From Bacteroidota bacterium (GTDB lineage Bacteria > Bacteroidota > Bacteroidia > Chitinophagales > Saprospiraceae), in NCBI GenBank assembly GCA_024277695.1, contig JAJRUR010000270.1:1-5387 (forward strand): a stretch of DNA of 5,387 bases, written 5' to 3'. The notes below the pieces were generated by a model. That model was not told the origin of the DNA, searched no databases, and saw only the letters and a list, made by a program, of their open reading frames with translations. Positions 5,283-5,387 of this stretch are shown piece after piece. Positions within the stretch are counted from its first letter, which is position 1. Each line of letters begins with the position of its first letter. The position numbers were made by a program, and so were the translations under genes.

Positions 5283-5387
5283 TCAGAAAGTCCATCTCGC
5301 TACAAAACCCAAACTATTTTGACCGGAATAGTAAGGTATGACATGAGGGCTAAGCTGTAAGCTAAGATCTTCGGATATATCAAAAGA
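5283..5387 (-). CDS. C-terminal end of a probable outer-membrane beta-barrel protein (5' part outside window)
   Basis: On the minus strand an uninterrupted frame enters from the right edge and ends at TGA (5285-5283). The 34 visible residues are SFDISEDLSLQLSPHVIPYY followed by SGQNSLGFVARWTF. Two amphipathic strands with alternating hydrophobic residues (DLSLQLSPHVIPYY and NSLGFVARWTF) are joined by a short polar turn. The chain ends in Phe with alternating aromatic or hydrophobic positions, the signature recognised by the BAM machinery in outer-membrane barrel proteins. The family cannot be told from this fragment. It is co-oriented with and upstream of the ArsR-like gene, separated by the repeat array. 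The last unit of the array overlaps its final codons and stop. Confidence 0.7.
   Translation of the reverse strand, partial: SFDISEDLSLQLSPHVIPYYSGQNSLGFVARWTF

Larger units (their letters stand above)
4711..5290. repeat. Tandem array of four ~156-bp repeats (last incomplete)
   Basis: Units begin with AATAAT(C/T) at 4711, 4868, 5023 and 5180, giving periods of 157, 155 and 157 bases. The marker TTAACGCC occurs exactly 32 bases into every unit (4743, 4900, 5055, 5212). The last unit ends near 5290, after CATCAGAAAG, where similarity to unit 3 stops. Units 2-4 share an identical 36-bp core (4900-4935, 5055-5090, 5212-5247), while unit 1 differs from it at 5 positions. The second half (CAGAAAGC...AAAGCCAATACAATATCC...AATGTATTT(A/G)AGCTT) is conserved in units 1-3. 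The middle section after AACTCC or AACTTCC varies more. The array exactly fills the gap between the barrel-protein stop codon and the arsR-like ATG. No transposase, terminal inverted repeats or CRISPR-like spacing is present, so it looks like local tandem duplication of intergenic DNA. Confidence 0.93.

Noticed and set aside
4711..5290. CRISPR array
   Set aside because: Units are about 156 bp with only a 36-bp fully constant core, the intervening sequence is itself repeated rather than unique, and no cas genes are present.

Overview
The window looks like a chromosomal piece of a Bacteroidota genome. Three things point there: a typical Bacteroidota promoter core (TACCTTTG) ahead of rpsO, start codons without Shine-Dalgarno sequences, and exported proteins whose signal peptides end in '-SAQ' or a lipobox Cys. 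The rpsO-pnp pair and the style of the PNPase protein agree. A Saprospiria-like or Chitinophagia-like host is my impression only and cannot be settled from this sequence.

Left half, + strand: the 3' part of a small membrane protein with a CPMC motif (1-197), then rpsO (ribosomal protein S15, 339-614) and pnp (polyribonucleotide nucleotidyltransferase, 755-2899). This is the widely conserved translation/RNA-decay pair, separated by a 140-base spacer with no visible terminator, so co-transcription is likely. A strong perfect hairpin (2946-2985) with A and T tracts closes pnp and can also serve the convergent gene.

Right half, - strand: reading from the right edge leftward, there is the last 34 codons of an outer-membrane beta-barrel-like protein (5283-5387), an unusual 580-bp tandem repeat array (4711-5290), an ArsR-type winged-helix regulator (4390-4710), a 52-codon lipoprotein-like ORF (4152-4310) that may be a gene remnant, and a secreted 298-residue protein of unassigned function (3017-3913) that converges on pnp.

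The most notable feature is the tandem array: four units of 155-157 bp, the last one incomplete. They fill the whole gap between the stop codon of the barrel protein and the start codon of the arsR-like gene. Units 2-4 share an invariant 36-bp core. The arsR-proximal unit has diverged in that core into a sequence resembling a promoter. Each unit carries an AT-rich near-palindrome that could be an operator. Read on the + strand, units 2-4 also each contain a short ORF starting MYLSLIIRYL. Whether the array is amplified regulatory DNA, an RNA locus or a family of small peptides is open.
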